Below, piece after piece: positions 11,597 to 22,304 of a stretch of DNA of 64,000 bases. The position numbers and the translations under genes are program-made. The stretch spans positions 573,001 through 637,000 of the forward strand of contig NC_084891.1 of assembly GCF_958979055.1 (NCBI RefSeq), read 5' to 3'. The notes under the pieces were generated by a model. The model saw only the letters and a program-made list of their open reading frames with translations, made no database searches and was not told where the DNA came from. Positions within the stretch are counted from its first letter, which is position 1. Each line of letters starts with the position of its first letter. The stretch is from Alnus glutinosa (lineage: Eukaryota; Streptophyta; Magnoliopsida; Fagales; Betulaceae).

Positions 11597-11782
11597 AAGA
11601 AGATGGGTGGTGGAGATCATCAGCATCAATCGAGTTGCTGGGTTCCTAAGTTCGAGCAAGAGGATTTCACCAAAGAGGTTCAGTTTAAAAGGCCTCCTCT
11701 TGTCTTTCCGGCTCCCACGAACAAAGAGAATGCCAAGAAAGGTGAAGGAGAGGATGGTTTGGACCACAATCTCACCCTCTAA
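11597..11782 (+). CDS. Possible small protein or gene remnant, unrecognised
   Basis: An open frame starting at MKKMGGGDHQHQSSCWVPKF gives about 61 residues, with a charged end (PTNKENAKKGEGEDGLDHN) and a stop at 11780-11782. An in-frame upstream ATG at 11567 would add ten Lys-rich residues. I do not recognise the family. Its moderately GC-rich composition differs from the flanks, so it may be a captured or retroposed fragment. No promoter or intron evidence was found. Treat it as tentative. Confidence 0.2.
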   Translation, partial: KKMGGGDHQHQSSCWVPKFEQEDFTKEVQFKRPPLVFPAPTNKENAKKGEGEDGLDHNLTL

Positions 11783-12276
11783 TGGCGTTGCTCTGTGTAT
11801 TCAGAAACGACAGCCAAAAAAAAAAAGTGTTAGGATGCAATTATGTTGTTAATACACCTTATAACAACATATATATATATATACACGATTAGATCTATAA
11901 AATTTAACCTGAATCATAAAATAGATATCTCAATTTCACTTAGAATTGAGAAAATCATTTGAGATTTACCCGCCGTAAGTGCAAAACTTATGGAGATTTA
12001 AAAAATATGGGACATTCCTCTTTTCTATCGTTTGTCAACAGAATGTGATTGTCTTTCATCTCTTAATCTAATATATCTGTGAAATATCTTAGTAATAAAG
12101 TATTTAGTTTTTCTGTTTCAACATTCTTACCATGTATATAAGAAAGGAATTACAATAGTATGCAAATCGCTTTGCCACCTGATGAACTAATAACTTCTAA
12201 GAATAATATACAGAAGAAAAAAAATCAAGAGATAGACAGAGAAACATGTTGAACAAATAGGAAAGAACTGAGAAAC
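11783..12276. other. Intergenic, nothing recognised
   Basis: AT-rich, with a short TA run at 11870-11883. No gene or repeat family recognised. Confidence 0.5.
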
Positions 12277-13344
12277 AAGTTTATTATGCCTTAACTGAAA
12301 CAAGTAAACAACTTTTTCGTCGACTTTTCTTTTTTTAGTGAGAGAGAGTCCCGTTTTTCTAGTGAGAGAGAGTCCTCTTCTTAAGAGTTTGCTTGCTTTC
12401 ACCTTCCTCCCCTCGGTCTCTAGTCCTCCTATTTCTCTAGGAGGTTTTTTGCCCCTCTATGGTTTCTACCATTGGAGGGTAGGCTTGCTTCTCCCTGCCA
12501 TTAGGGCGGGGAGTCTGTTTTCCTCCCGGATGTTTTCCGGTGGAGGTTTTGTCTCCTAACCCGTTGGGGTTGAGGAGTTTGTGTTGTTTCCTTTGTTGGT
12601 TTTTCTTGTCTTCTTTGTTTATGACAGGTAGCCTTCACGTTTTTAGTCGTCTTTTGGAAGATTGACCGTCTTCTTTGTGTCTCCAGTGGACTTCTGGCAG
12701 AGCTACAGTAGATTCCATTCTCGTGAGTCAGATCTGCTTTTCTCCATTGTTTTTTTGAAGACACGCGCCTCCCTGCTATGATCACTCTCTTCTTTTGTTC
12801 CGACCGTCGCAATCCGGTGGGCTTGCCGTTCTTTCTTGTTGGTGTGCGGTCTGCACGTGGGGGGGATTTTCCTTCCTGGGGTGCATGTGGAACATGCCAT
12901 GTTTTTCAGGTCATAGGTTGTGGTGGTCGGAGGATGGAATACAGGCGCCGTCTCCGGTGCCGGTTTGCCTTCCATCAGATGATGGACAGTGTTTGGCTCT
13001 CTGTTGTTTTGTTGTGTGTATATTCTCTGGTTTCTATGTGTATCACAGTTTGTCTTTGTAATATACAAATTTTTACTGAACTTATTTGTTGGCTGTGGAG
13101 GCTAGATTAGTCCTCTTATCTTTTTAGGGTGTGCTTAATTGTAAAGAGAGGCTTCAATGGGTGTTCATATAATTTTTGTGTATTGCTTAGGCAGCTGCTT
13201 TGTCAGACTTAGTCTGATTATGGATGTAGGGGTGTCTTGTACCCCTTATCTGTCTTTGTAATGCCTTTTTGGCTTGTTTAGAAATGAAAGGAGCACATGC
13301 TTCTTGTTAAAAAAAAAAAAAAAAAAAAAGTTTATTATGCCTTG
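12277..13344 (+). mobile_element. ~1 kb poly(A) retroposon, copy 1, with target-site duplication
   Basis: AAGTTTATTATGCCTT occurs at about 12278-12292 and again right after the 21-base A tail at about 13328-13343. The ~1,035 bases between are GC-rich relative to the flanks and contain no reverse transcriptase. A 5' block has two near-identical units (tagtgagagagagtcc at 12338 and 12360) followed by inverted motifs such as ctcctatttctctaggag. The 3' third (gagaggcttcaatgg..., gcagctgctttgtcagactt) is homologous to the element at 22.3-23.4 kb. Overlapping frames on both strands look accidental. Confidence 0.8.
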
Positions 13345-14448
13345 AATTGACTGTATCATTAGAGATGTATTAATTTCATGTGTCAAGAGGCAAAATGGGT
13401 AAAATGAAGCACAAATTAATGTAAACGGTTTCACCTTTTGTACGCCAATAAAAAATCTTTTTTTTTTTCACAGATATTTTTCCTTATTTTTTTTGGGTAC
13501 ATATCCTCATCTTAAAAGGATTGAACTTGTTTATAGCAATTATCGAAAAATGATGTTCGAGTATAAGTTGCTTGAGGGAAAAATATTTATCGAATAAAGC
13601 ATCTCAGAGGATTTGCAAAAACAAATAGCTTAAGAATTTTGAAATAATAGACAAAGACCTAGTGTATTTAAAGAGATGGAAATGGTATTTTTTTTTTTTT
13701 ATCTCTAAATAAAAATAAGATTTGATTTGTTGCCAGTATTATTATAATTTCAGAATAAATGTGCAACCGAATTAGGTCAATAATTAATTCCTTTAAAACA
13801 ATAGATTTCTTGATTACTAAAATGTGATGTCACTATTGTACTATATTGCAATTTAAATTGAACTATCTATGAGCCAGTAGACAAAGAAGCATGTAAATAA
13901 TTATCAGCAACTTCCTCACGTTGAAGAGCTAATTGAATGATACTATTGCAAATTAGTTTCCTACTCCAATATCCATACGACCCCAAAAAGCATAAACATT
14001 CTTAGCTACAAATACGCATAAGGTGTTTACTACATTATATCATAAAAGTGACACATTTGTTTCGATCATAATATTGATATCAATATTCGATAATATACAT
14101 AAATTAATTTAATTGATGAAACACTTAAAAGTTTAACTTGGTGGGCCACTAAGCATACAACCATCTAGAACCCAAAACTCCAAATGACCAATATTCTGCA
14201 ATAACTCTATATCAATAAAATGGTTAAATAAATCATTAATAAAATAAATTTAGTTACAACACAGGCTTACAGATAATTGTAAGAAAAGATAACAAAATAA
14301 GAATAGCAATACACAACAGTAGTCCAAAAGACATGAAGGAAAATATGACCTTAATGACTTGCAGCAACTATTTTTGTACCTTACAAATTGGGACCGTAAA
14401 GGTTGGAATATGAAATTTTGTCCTGCATGTTGAAGAACTAGAAAGCTT
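13345..14448. other. Intergenic, AT-rich, downstream of the PPR gene
   Basis: No gene recognised. The portion nearest 14448 is probably the 3' UTR of the minus-strand PPR locus. Contains short A/T homopolymers (13450, 13690). Confidence 0.5.
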
Positions 14449-16390
14449 TCACACAGATTTTTGAAAAAAATCTTGTAATGTTTTATCTATCTGATTAGTA
14501 CACAACAAGTTGATCAAAATGGTCACAGTGGTCGCATTTGCCGAGAAACCTTTGTCAACCATCATCTTGATATATTTCACTACACCTGATATCTCATTAT
14601 GTTGCAAGAAGCCTTGGATGATTGTGTTATATGTGAAATGGTTAGGTAAACAACCATTTTCCTCCATTTGCTCAAATAACACCCTCGCTTCTTTTAGTAG
14701 TCCCTCTTTGCAAAGCCCTTTGATCATTATTGTGTAAGTCCGAACATTAGCTCGGAAACCTTTGGTAGGAAGAGTATTAAAGAGTTCTCTTGCAGTCATT
14801 AGTTTCCCAGCATTACACATACCATCAATCAAGATGTTGTAAATTACAATATCAAGGTCTAATTTTTTGTCTTCTATCTCTTGAAACAATGCCATTGCCT
14901 TTGGAAAGTGTAGATTCTTACACACGCCATCAAACAAAGTAGCATAAGTTAGGGGATTGGGATGTCGGCCACAAACTTGCATCTCATGGAGTAGCTCTAG
15001 TGCATTCTTAAGTCTCCCAACTCGGCAAAACCCGCCTATAAGAGTGGTGTAAGTGACAACATCAGGAATCATGCCATTGTTAGTCATTTCACAGAAGAGA
15101 CTCATTGCCTCATCAATTCTTCTAATTTTACAATATCCATGGATCAGTATGCTATAGCTAACAACATAAGGCAAACCCTTTCCAACCATCATATTAAATG
15201 TTTTGACAGCTTCATCCATTCTATTTTGCAAACAATAACCGTCAATTAAATAAGTGTAAGTGATTGTGTTAGGCTCTATGCCTCTCCGAATCATCACATC
15301 AAAAACTTCTTTTGCTTCTTCCAACGTCCCTTGTTTGCCAAGTGTGTCCACCAATATGTTGAATGTACGCACATCTGGCATGATTTTCCTTTCTACCATC
15401 TCATTCCATAGTTTAGTTGCCTCCTTCCACATGTCGAAATTGCATAGGCCCTGAATTAAAGAATTGTAAGTGAAAACGTTTGGCTGAATTCCTTTACTTG
15501 TCATTTCAGACAAAAAATTCAAAGCCTCAATTACTAATCTGTCGTTACATAAACTATCAATGATTGTGCTATACAGTACTACATTAAGTTCAAGATTTCT
15601 TTCATCCATCTTTCTTAACAACTCAATAGCTTCATTAGTCTTACCTATTTTACACATACCGTTTATGATTGTTCCATAAGTAACTGTATTAGGTTTATAG
15701 CCTATCTTCTCCATTTTGTTAGCAAACTTCATAGCTTCAACAATTCTACCTTGAAGACAGAATCCTTGACAAGAGTATTAAGAATTATAGAGTTCGGTTG
15801 AAAACCAAATTTCAAAATTCTTGCTAAGATAGAGAAGCCGAAATCCACCCGGCTTAAATGGCAGAAGCAATTAATCAAAACGCTCAGAGGATGAACATCG
15901 GGAGCAATGCCTGACATTTCTATTTCTTTAATGAGAGTAATAACAGTTGATGCTTCATTCTTGCAATTGCAGTCAACAATTGAGTAAAATCCATGAGGGA
16001 AGGCAAAGGGTGTATGTGAAGCATTTTATCAAACAAGCCCAAGGCATCATCAAGATTGCTTAAGCTTCGAGATCTGCATCGATCTCTCATAGATTTCAAG
16101 AACTGATTGGGGCTTTCCACAATATCTCTACCACTATTGGTAGTGTTAGCAGAAGTAGCACTAAAGCTACGACGATAATAATAATTTAGAGCATGGAAAG
16201 AAAGCCTTGCATGAGAAAAACGAGGATCCATACGCAACTGATTGAAGAAGAAAGCAAGAGAGTCTGTAGACTTAGCAGTCGTACCCATTTCCGGATGTAG
16301 TGGAAGAAAAACAGAAGCCGATCTGATGCAGTGGCTCAGGAGAAATAAGCAGAAGAGGAAGCAGATCTGATGGAAGTAGCCTCTGCTCAA
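14449..16390 (-). pseudogene. P-class pentatricopeptide-repeat (RFL-type) gene with two frameshifts
   Basis: PPR proteins of this type bind organelle RNA. Three minus-strand frames follow each other: 16390-15920 (N terminus), 15917-15729 and 15732-14449. The last holds about eleven 35-residue P-type repeats, each with a TYxxLIxGxC-like core and ending in MP/QP/EP-type positions. The middle frame adds about two more. The N-terminal frame has an Arg/Ser/Phe-rich start, a plausible organelle transit peptide, then DDALGLFDKMLHIHPLPS, typical of the Rf-like (RFL) clade. Frame breaks are near 15955 (after IARMKH) and near 15769 (in NTLVKD, where one G appears to be missing). A start about 34 codons further in (MGTTAKS) is also possible. 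Either a recent pseudogene or sequence errors; RFL genes turn over quickly. Confidence 0.85.
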
Positions 16391-16639
16391 GAAATGTAAG
16401 AAAAACTTTCACAATCTAGCTCCCAAAACGTTCTGGTTCCGACGATGGAGAAACCTGGGTTCTTGAGCCCAGAAGCTTCTGGAACGAGCTTCCACCCATT
16501 TTCAACATTTTCTTTTTTCTTTTTACTTCTACTGGTTGGATTGGACGTCCTATTGAACCTAATGTACTGTTTATGTTTATTATAATTTATTTTATCCTCC
16601 TTAGAAAGAAAGAAAGAAAAAATCATTTTGAATATTTCT

Positions 16640-17035
16640 AATCAACAGAAACTTCATTTTAACCTTTCGACTCTTATTTCTTTTACTATCTATTTTTTTA
16701 AGTTTAAAAATTCTTAATTTAGTGTATTGAATATTAAAAATTTGTAATCCCACCTCTCAGTTTAGAATTTTTTGTTAAATCTTAATAAAAATGTGTAAAA
16801 TTTCTAAAATATCCTCAATAAAAAAATATTTATAATTTTATAAAGTTTAGAGCAATATAAAGGTCATTTTATCCTTTCATTATCTTATTTAACCCTAAAA
16901 TCTTAACGGAATGGGTGAGATTGTAAGAAAAGAAAAAAAAAAAAATTCAGTATACTAAATTAAGAATTTTTTGAACTTTAATATTAAAAGAATATTGTAA
17001 AAATGATAAAAGTTTAGGACAATTAAGGGAAGTTT
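16640..17035. mobile_element. Foldback MITE upstream of the EG45-like gene
   Basis: The arm aagtttaaaaattcttaatttagtgtattgaatatt is mirrored at 16950-17000 (agtatactaaattaagaattttttgaacttt). The inner arms contain gttaaatcttaataaaaatg / aaatcttaacggaatgg. Related to the element in the intron at 17885-18330. Confidence 0.65.
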
Positions 17036-17463
17036 TGCCTTCTAATTAAAACAAAAGTAAAGCTCATAATGCACCTCATAGCCCATGCCAAAGAGACACA
17101 TGCAGAATTATTTTTTAAAAAAGCCACTTCACCTCACCCAAACGCCATGGTACTATGTAATGAAAGTCACTAATTTTGAGGCTAGCTTGAGATATTGTTT
17201 ATATATATATATATATATTTCCAATAATATTAAATAAAATATCAAATTATGGTAGTCTTTATCTTAGAAACGGTTCAATAATTGTGTTCAATTGAGGAAG
17301 TATATATAATATATTAATTAAGATGATCATGTTAGAAAATCCCTTGGTGTGAGAATAAGGTTGCATATATATTATATACATTTGGCCGGTGAGTAAAAAA
17401 AGATGATTAGGAAAAAGGCCTAATTAATAAGGTTACACTTTGACTTGTTAGGATGCATGCCTC

Positions 17464-17470
17464 TATAAAA
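17464..17470 (+). promoter_or_regulatory. TATA box of the EG45-like gene
   Basis: TATAAAA lies 74 bases upstream of the ATG at 17544, the normal spacing for a plant core promoter with a short leader. Confidence 0.6.
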
Positions 17471-17543
17471 TGGCTGGATTATACCTTTGGATTTATGAAA
17501 CTAGATAAATATATTTAGGCGTTTCGATCGAAGAGAAAAAAGA

Positions 17544-17659
17544 ATGGGAGCAAATATTCATCAAGTTCTACTTATTGTTGGCACCATCATATGTTTTGCC
17601 TCTGTTTCGAATGCTGCTCAAGGGACTGCCACCTTCTACGAAACTCCTTATGTTCGTAA

Positions 17660-17740
<81 letters not shown>

Positions 17741-18764
17741 GTATTGTTCTATTTTTTTATTTTTATTTTTTGAAAAATATCGTTCTATATTTTGATTGTT
17801 ATGAAAGTTTGATAATTCTAAAATGATAGAAAAAACTCCACTTTTTTTTTTTCTTTTTTGTTTTGAGGGAAGAAAAAACTCCACTAATAACACATAATCT
17901 TTCATCACTTTTACAAAATGAAAAAACTTTAAAAAGTGTCAATTTAGGATATCAATCTTTTAATTTTATTTTTTTAATTTCAGCCATCCGTTAAGATTTT
18001 CCGTTAAATCTTATCAAAATTTCCAAAATACCCATATGTTTATTTTTTAAAAAGAATTTATAAAATTTTCAAAAATTCAGGCATGTATATTTTTGCAAAT
18101 TCTGTTAAATTCTGATCAATACCTAAAACCTAGCAATTTTTTTTTTTCTTTTTTCTCCTTTAAAAAAAAGGGAGGGTCTTTTTTGAGAATTTTGAAATGA
18201 TTTAACAGAAAATTTTAACGGATAGTTAAAATTGAAAGAAATTGAAATATTGGTGCCCTAAATTAATACTTTTTAAAGTTTGGGTATCTGTTTGCAAAAG
18301 TGATGAAAAATCAGTAGTTATAAATAATCTACTCCCAAAATGATATGTTTGGTTTTAGGATATAAAGAATGCATTTTAGCTACTAGTTAAATCTGAGTCC
18401 TAATATAAAAATGAAACCCCAGAAGATTAATTTTCAATATCTCATGCCAGCCTCTGCATGTAATGGATTTGAGGATGATGGTAATTTGATAGCAGCAGCA
18501 AGTGATAGTATATGGCAAAATAGGTCAGCATGTGGGAGATATTACCTTGTACAATGTATTGGTGCGACTAACCAAGCACCACAACCTTGCAAGCACACCG
18601 CCGTCGAGGTTAAAATCGTTGATTATTGCCCACCAGGATGCCGCGGAACCATTAATCTTTCGAAAGATGCTTTCTCTATCATTGCTGATCCCCGTGCTGG
18701 AAGAATTAAGGTTAACTATACAGAGAGCTCAAACAGTAAGTTATGCTCAAATTCTCAAAATTAA
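17544..18764 (+). CDS. EG45-like domain protein (plant natriuretic peptide type), secreted
   Basis: Two exons, 17544-17655 and 18451-18764, join in phase (C|CC TCT) with GT/AG edges to 141 residues. The first ~24 residues form a signal peptide (MGANIHQVLLIVGTIICFAS then VSNA). The mature part starts AQGTATFYE and has the double-psi beta-barrel expansin-like (EG45) features: ACNGFEDDGNLIAAASDSIW, CGRYYLVQC, VEVKIVDYCPPGC and INLSKDAFSIIADP. The six family cysteines are visible. Members act in the apoplast in water and ion homeostasis and stress responses; the exact role here is inferred. The intron holds a (TA)n tract directly after the donor and a foldback MITE. A GT donor-like site in the last codons (aacagtaag) allows an alternative 3' exon, but the stop at 18762 gives a normal family length. 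Confidence 0.85.
17661..17737. repeat. (TA)n microsatellite, about 38 units
   Basis: Uninterrupted TA dinucleotide run that starts four bases after the 5' splice site of the EG45-like gene's only intron. Confidence 0.95.
17885..18330. mobile_element. Foldback MITE filling the EG45-like intron
   Basis: The left arm (ctttcatcacttttacaaaatg...ctttaaaaagtgtcaatttagg) mirrors the right arm (ccctaaattaatactttttaaag...gcaaaagtgatgaaaaatc). Inner arms: ccgttaagattttccgttaaat / atttaacagaaaattttaacgg. Same general family as 16640-17035. Confidence 0.65.
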
Positions 18765-18855
18765 CATCCTCCTACATAATTAATGTGCATAAAAGATCGA
18801 TGTAGACAACTTTATTCACTAACTAGTTGCTATTGGTGCTTATGATATAGAGGGA

Positions 18856-19148
18856 CACTACCAAAATATATATATATTTGTTTAGTGATGTTTATGTTAA
18901 TGTTGCTTGTACAAAACGGCGTTAAATAGCGTCGTTTGAACATAAATGACCATATTTAACGACGTTTACTGTTCAAACAATACTGATTCTAAATTAGTGT
19001 CGTTTGAAGAGTATACGACATTAAAAAAAATTGAATCTAGTTTCATTCGAGACTTTAAACGACACTAAATGTTAAAATTCTTCCTATATATTTACTGGCT
19101 TGTTACACATTAAAGACACTGCTAGCCTTGTGAAGGTACTGATCTTCC

Positions 19149-19211
<63 letters not shown>

Positions 19212-19545
19212 ATGGTGCTGATCATATGATGCTCTATGGTCGGAATTGTTGGGAGGAAGCTACTGATCTTATGGTGGGAGTGCAAGACTCTCCTGCGCCG
19301 GATCCTAGTTTTTTTTATATTCAAATTAGGGTCGTTTAATTTAGGGGTTCAAGCCTGTGTCGTTCATTGTTAGTGTCGCTTGAACAAAAGCGACTCTAAT
19401 ACAGAGTCTCTACCTTATGTTTAGCAAAGCTTCAAAAGCAACATTATTTAAGCGACATTAAATAAATAATGTCATTTTTTTTCCCAAAAATAATACTATT
19501 TCAGCGACACTAAACATTTTTATTTATTTATTTATTTTTGCAGTG
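18856..19545. mobile_element. Miniature CACTA (En/Spm-like) element
   Basis: Left end CACTACCAAAATATA, right end TATTTTTGCAGTG (expected ending TAGTG, with one T-to-C change). Subterminal copies of the motif tagtgtcgtttgaa / aagcgacactaa occur in both orientations, as usual for CACTA elements. Flanks are gga and gaa, a near match to the expected 3-bp duplication. It contains a 55-base T homopolymer (19153-19207) and no transposase. It inserted about 90 bases downstream of the EG45-like stop, probably in its 3' UTR or just beyond. Confidence 0.75.
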
Positions 19546-21499
19546 GAAAAACCGGAGAAGCATATATTAAGAAGGTATGGTAATGGCAAGTTATGATGAT
19601 ATTGAAGTCAGCTTTACGTATGGAAAAACTTGTATGTCTTATAAAGAACCCTCCAAGTTGTTGAGACAATATATATATATATGTATGTCCTTATTATTCG
19701 GCACCAATTCAAGGATTTTTGTTAATTCAAAAATTGAAGTTGTAATTGTATTGCGTATCAATTTGAGTTTCTTTATCCTAAATTATCCTTACTTTAACCC
19801 TTTTGCCAATTGCCCCCAAAATCCCAAATGGTGATTGGTAAGTCCAACACTTATGTGTTGAGTATAGTATACAAATGTGAGTGGAAAGCCGTGGAAAACT
19901 TCACCATTGGACATGGATTGATCAGTCCTCTTATCGGGTCTCAACTCCGACCTCGACTAATTTTTTTAGCAACCAAAAAAAAAATGGCATGGATTGATCA
20001 GTAATTGTATGATATGGTAACATTTGATTTATTAGTTTTAGATATATCGTTAGTTTAAAAAACTCAATACAATAGAGTTTCCAAGAAATTTTAGAAAAAT
20101 TTGACCGGCCTTTACCGTACGTGCCTAATGGATGGAACACATAGTTTGACCACCGTGCCCCGCCATCCACGGCCAAACCTTCACCAATCTGCAACGCTCA
20201 GCTCTAGTCTTGCACCACCGAGAAACCAACAACCCCTAGGCACGGCCACTCACAATCAAGTTCGCCATCGAACCACCACAAAGAAGCTCCAGCATTGTTA
20301 GCATTAGTTCGTCGCCATACATGGATCGCTGTCAACCACCACTCATAACACACTGATCCACTTGCCACAGCCTTATTGGCCTTCTCCAGCATTAGCCCAC
20401 CATCCAACGACACCGCGGCTGCCACCTAAAATCTCTGCTTGAGCCTCGCCAGCACCGCATCACCCGATTCCCTTGTACCGCACAAAGTTCTAAGGTAATA
20501 GTGTGGGTTGAGACCTAAATGAAGTTGTTGTTGTGTGAAGAGAGAGAAAAAGGTATAGTGTGTTTTGCTACCTTTCTTAATTTTTGTCTCTAAATTGATC
20601 CCAATGAATAAGCGTAGTGCCTGAACATAAAGAGTAATAGATCTTAAGCATGACTAGTTACAATTGTGAGATTTTGTTGTAGTCACAATAGGAAAATTGT
20701 GAGATTCGATTTATATATTGTCATGTCCTTCAAATTATCAATTGTGTTAATGTTTTTCATAAACTACAAAAAAATGCCAATGTCTTCAAGACAAAATGAC
20801 CATAAATTTTTTTAATAAGACAAAAATGTTCTTATAAATTTGAAATAAAAAATAAAACTTTTTTTTAAGGAATAGTAAAAAAATAAAAAGCGAAAGAAAT
20901 GGAAATCTGAAAAAATAAAACCCTTTTTTTTAAGAAAAAAAAAAACTGAAAAAAATAATAATAATAAAAATAAAACAACAACAACAACAAACTTTTAAAA
21001 TTAGGAAAAAATATGAAAAACCGGTTTGATCTTTTTTTATTATTATTTATAGTTTCTTTTGTTTTATTTTAGATTTTTTTATGTTTTTTTTTTAAAAAAA
21101 AAATAATTTGTAGAATTTTATCAATGAGAGACATTGACATTTTCTGGTAGTTTAGAGGTGGCATTGATACAATTGACAGTTTTTTGGAGACTTTAACAAT
21201 GAGGTAGTAGTTTGAAGGGGTATGTGTAATTTTTTCCAATAAAAAAAAAAAATTATTTTAAGGTTATGTAACAAAAATGTTGATGTTGCACTAACAGATA
21301 GCGCAAAATTGAATGGAAAACTCTCAAAGAGATCTCTCTCAGGTTCACAAAAAAAATTAAGGAGTGAAAGTTGCTTTTTAAAAAATGAGGGATTGATTTC
21401 AAATCGAGCGTTTACTCATGAATTTATTATACATATATCATTTTTATATTTTTTGGCCTTAAGGGAACATTGTCAATCTTTTAATAAGGGTTAAAAACG
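19546..21499. other. Intergenic with degenerate repeats
   Basis: 19546-19670 may be the old downstream flank of the EG45-like gene. 20100-20480 is a C-rich patch (ccaccacc/gccatcg motifs) with no recognisable protein, possibly retroelement noncoding sequence. 20760-21200 is a degenerate foldback (catttttgtagttt / cataaactacaaaaaaatg-like arms). No gene recognised. Confidence 0.45.
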
Positions 21500-22113
21500 T
21501 TTGACTCTCCTCTGGTTTAACGTGTTTTATTTTTTGCTTATTGTGGTTCATTTCGTATCATAGATGATACATCGTTTATAGTTAAAGACCGAGACGGTAG
21601 CTTCTTCCAAAAATTAATGAAAGTCCACGTCACATGCCTTAAAAAATTAACACGTATCCCTACGCATAATAAAAATAAAAAATTCAAAAAAAAAAACTTT
21701 TTGAAAAAAAAAAGAGAAGAAGAAGAAGAAGGGTGGCTCCACAAGCCCAAAAAGAAAGAAAAAAAAAAAATCATGTTAGGGTTTGCCCCTTAGGGATGGC
21801 CGAACACATCCCCAAGCCAAACGAAGGTGGCCAAGTCACCCTAAGTAGGATTGTAAATGAGCCGAGCTTGAGCGAGTAGTGCCCGTACGGGCTCGACTAG
21901 TTTACATTTTTCACAAGCTCAGGCTCGAGCTTAGGATCGAGTTCGTGACAAGTTAAAAATTTGGACTCGAGCTCAGCTCACCAAGAGGGTAAATCTTGTG
22001 TGAGTCTGATTGCCTATTAGACGAGTCGAGTGCCTTACTGAGTACTCGGCTCAAATAGACTAATTTTTTTCCCTGATTTTTAAGAAAAAACAAAATTAAA
22101 TTAAATAAAACAA

Positions 22114-22236
22114 AATGATGGGTTCTTCCCCAAGCTATGCGTATATGATGGCTGCTCCTTCTTCTTCTTCACACTTAGACTCGACAATCGGCAATGAAGA
22201 AGACGAAAAACCAGTGACACCCAGCACACAGGAATG
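22114..22236 (+). other. Short open frame inside the hAT-like element
   Basis: A 40-residue frame (MMGSSPSYAYMMAAPSSSSH start, acidic NEEDEKP middle) lies just before the retroposon. Family unknown; possibly a captured host-gene fragment. No further support. Confidence 0.2.
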
Positions 22237-22304
22237 AGTGGGTTTGGAGGAAGGGTTTGGAAAGAGATCTTGTTGTTGTGGTGGAGATGAGGAGGGATTT
22301 GAGT

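Noticed and set aside
12338-13110. Several overlapping frames of 70-120 codons at 12.3-13.1 kb
   Set aside because: They lie within a poly(A) retroposon on both strands with no recognisable domain; the GC-rich composition makes chance frames likely.
17661-17737. Ile-Tyr repeat peptides read from the TA run
   Set aside because: The run is intronic; the exon-exon join across it restores a complete EG45-like domain.
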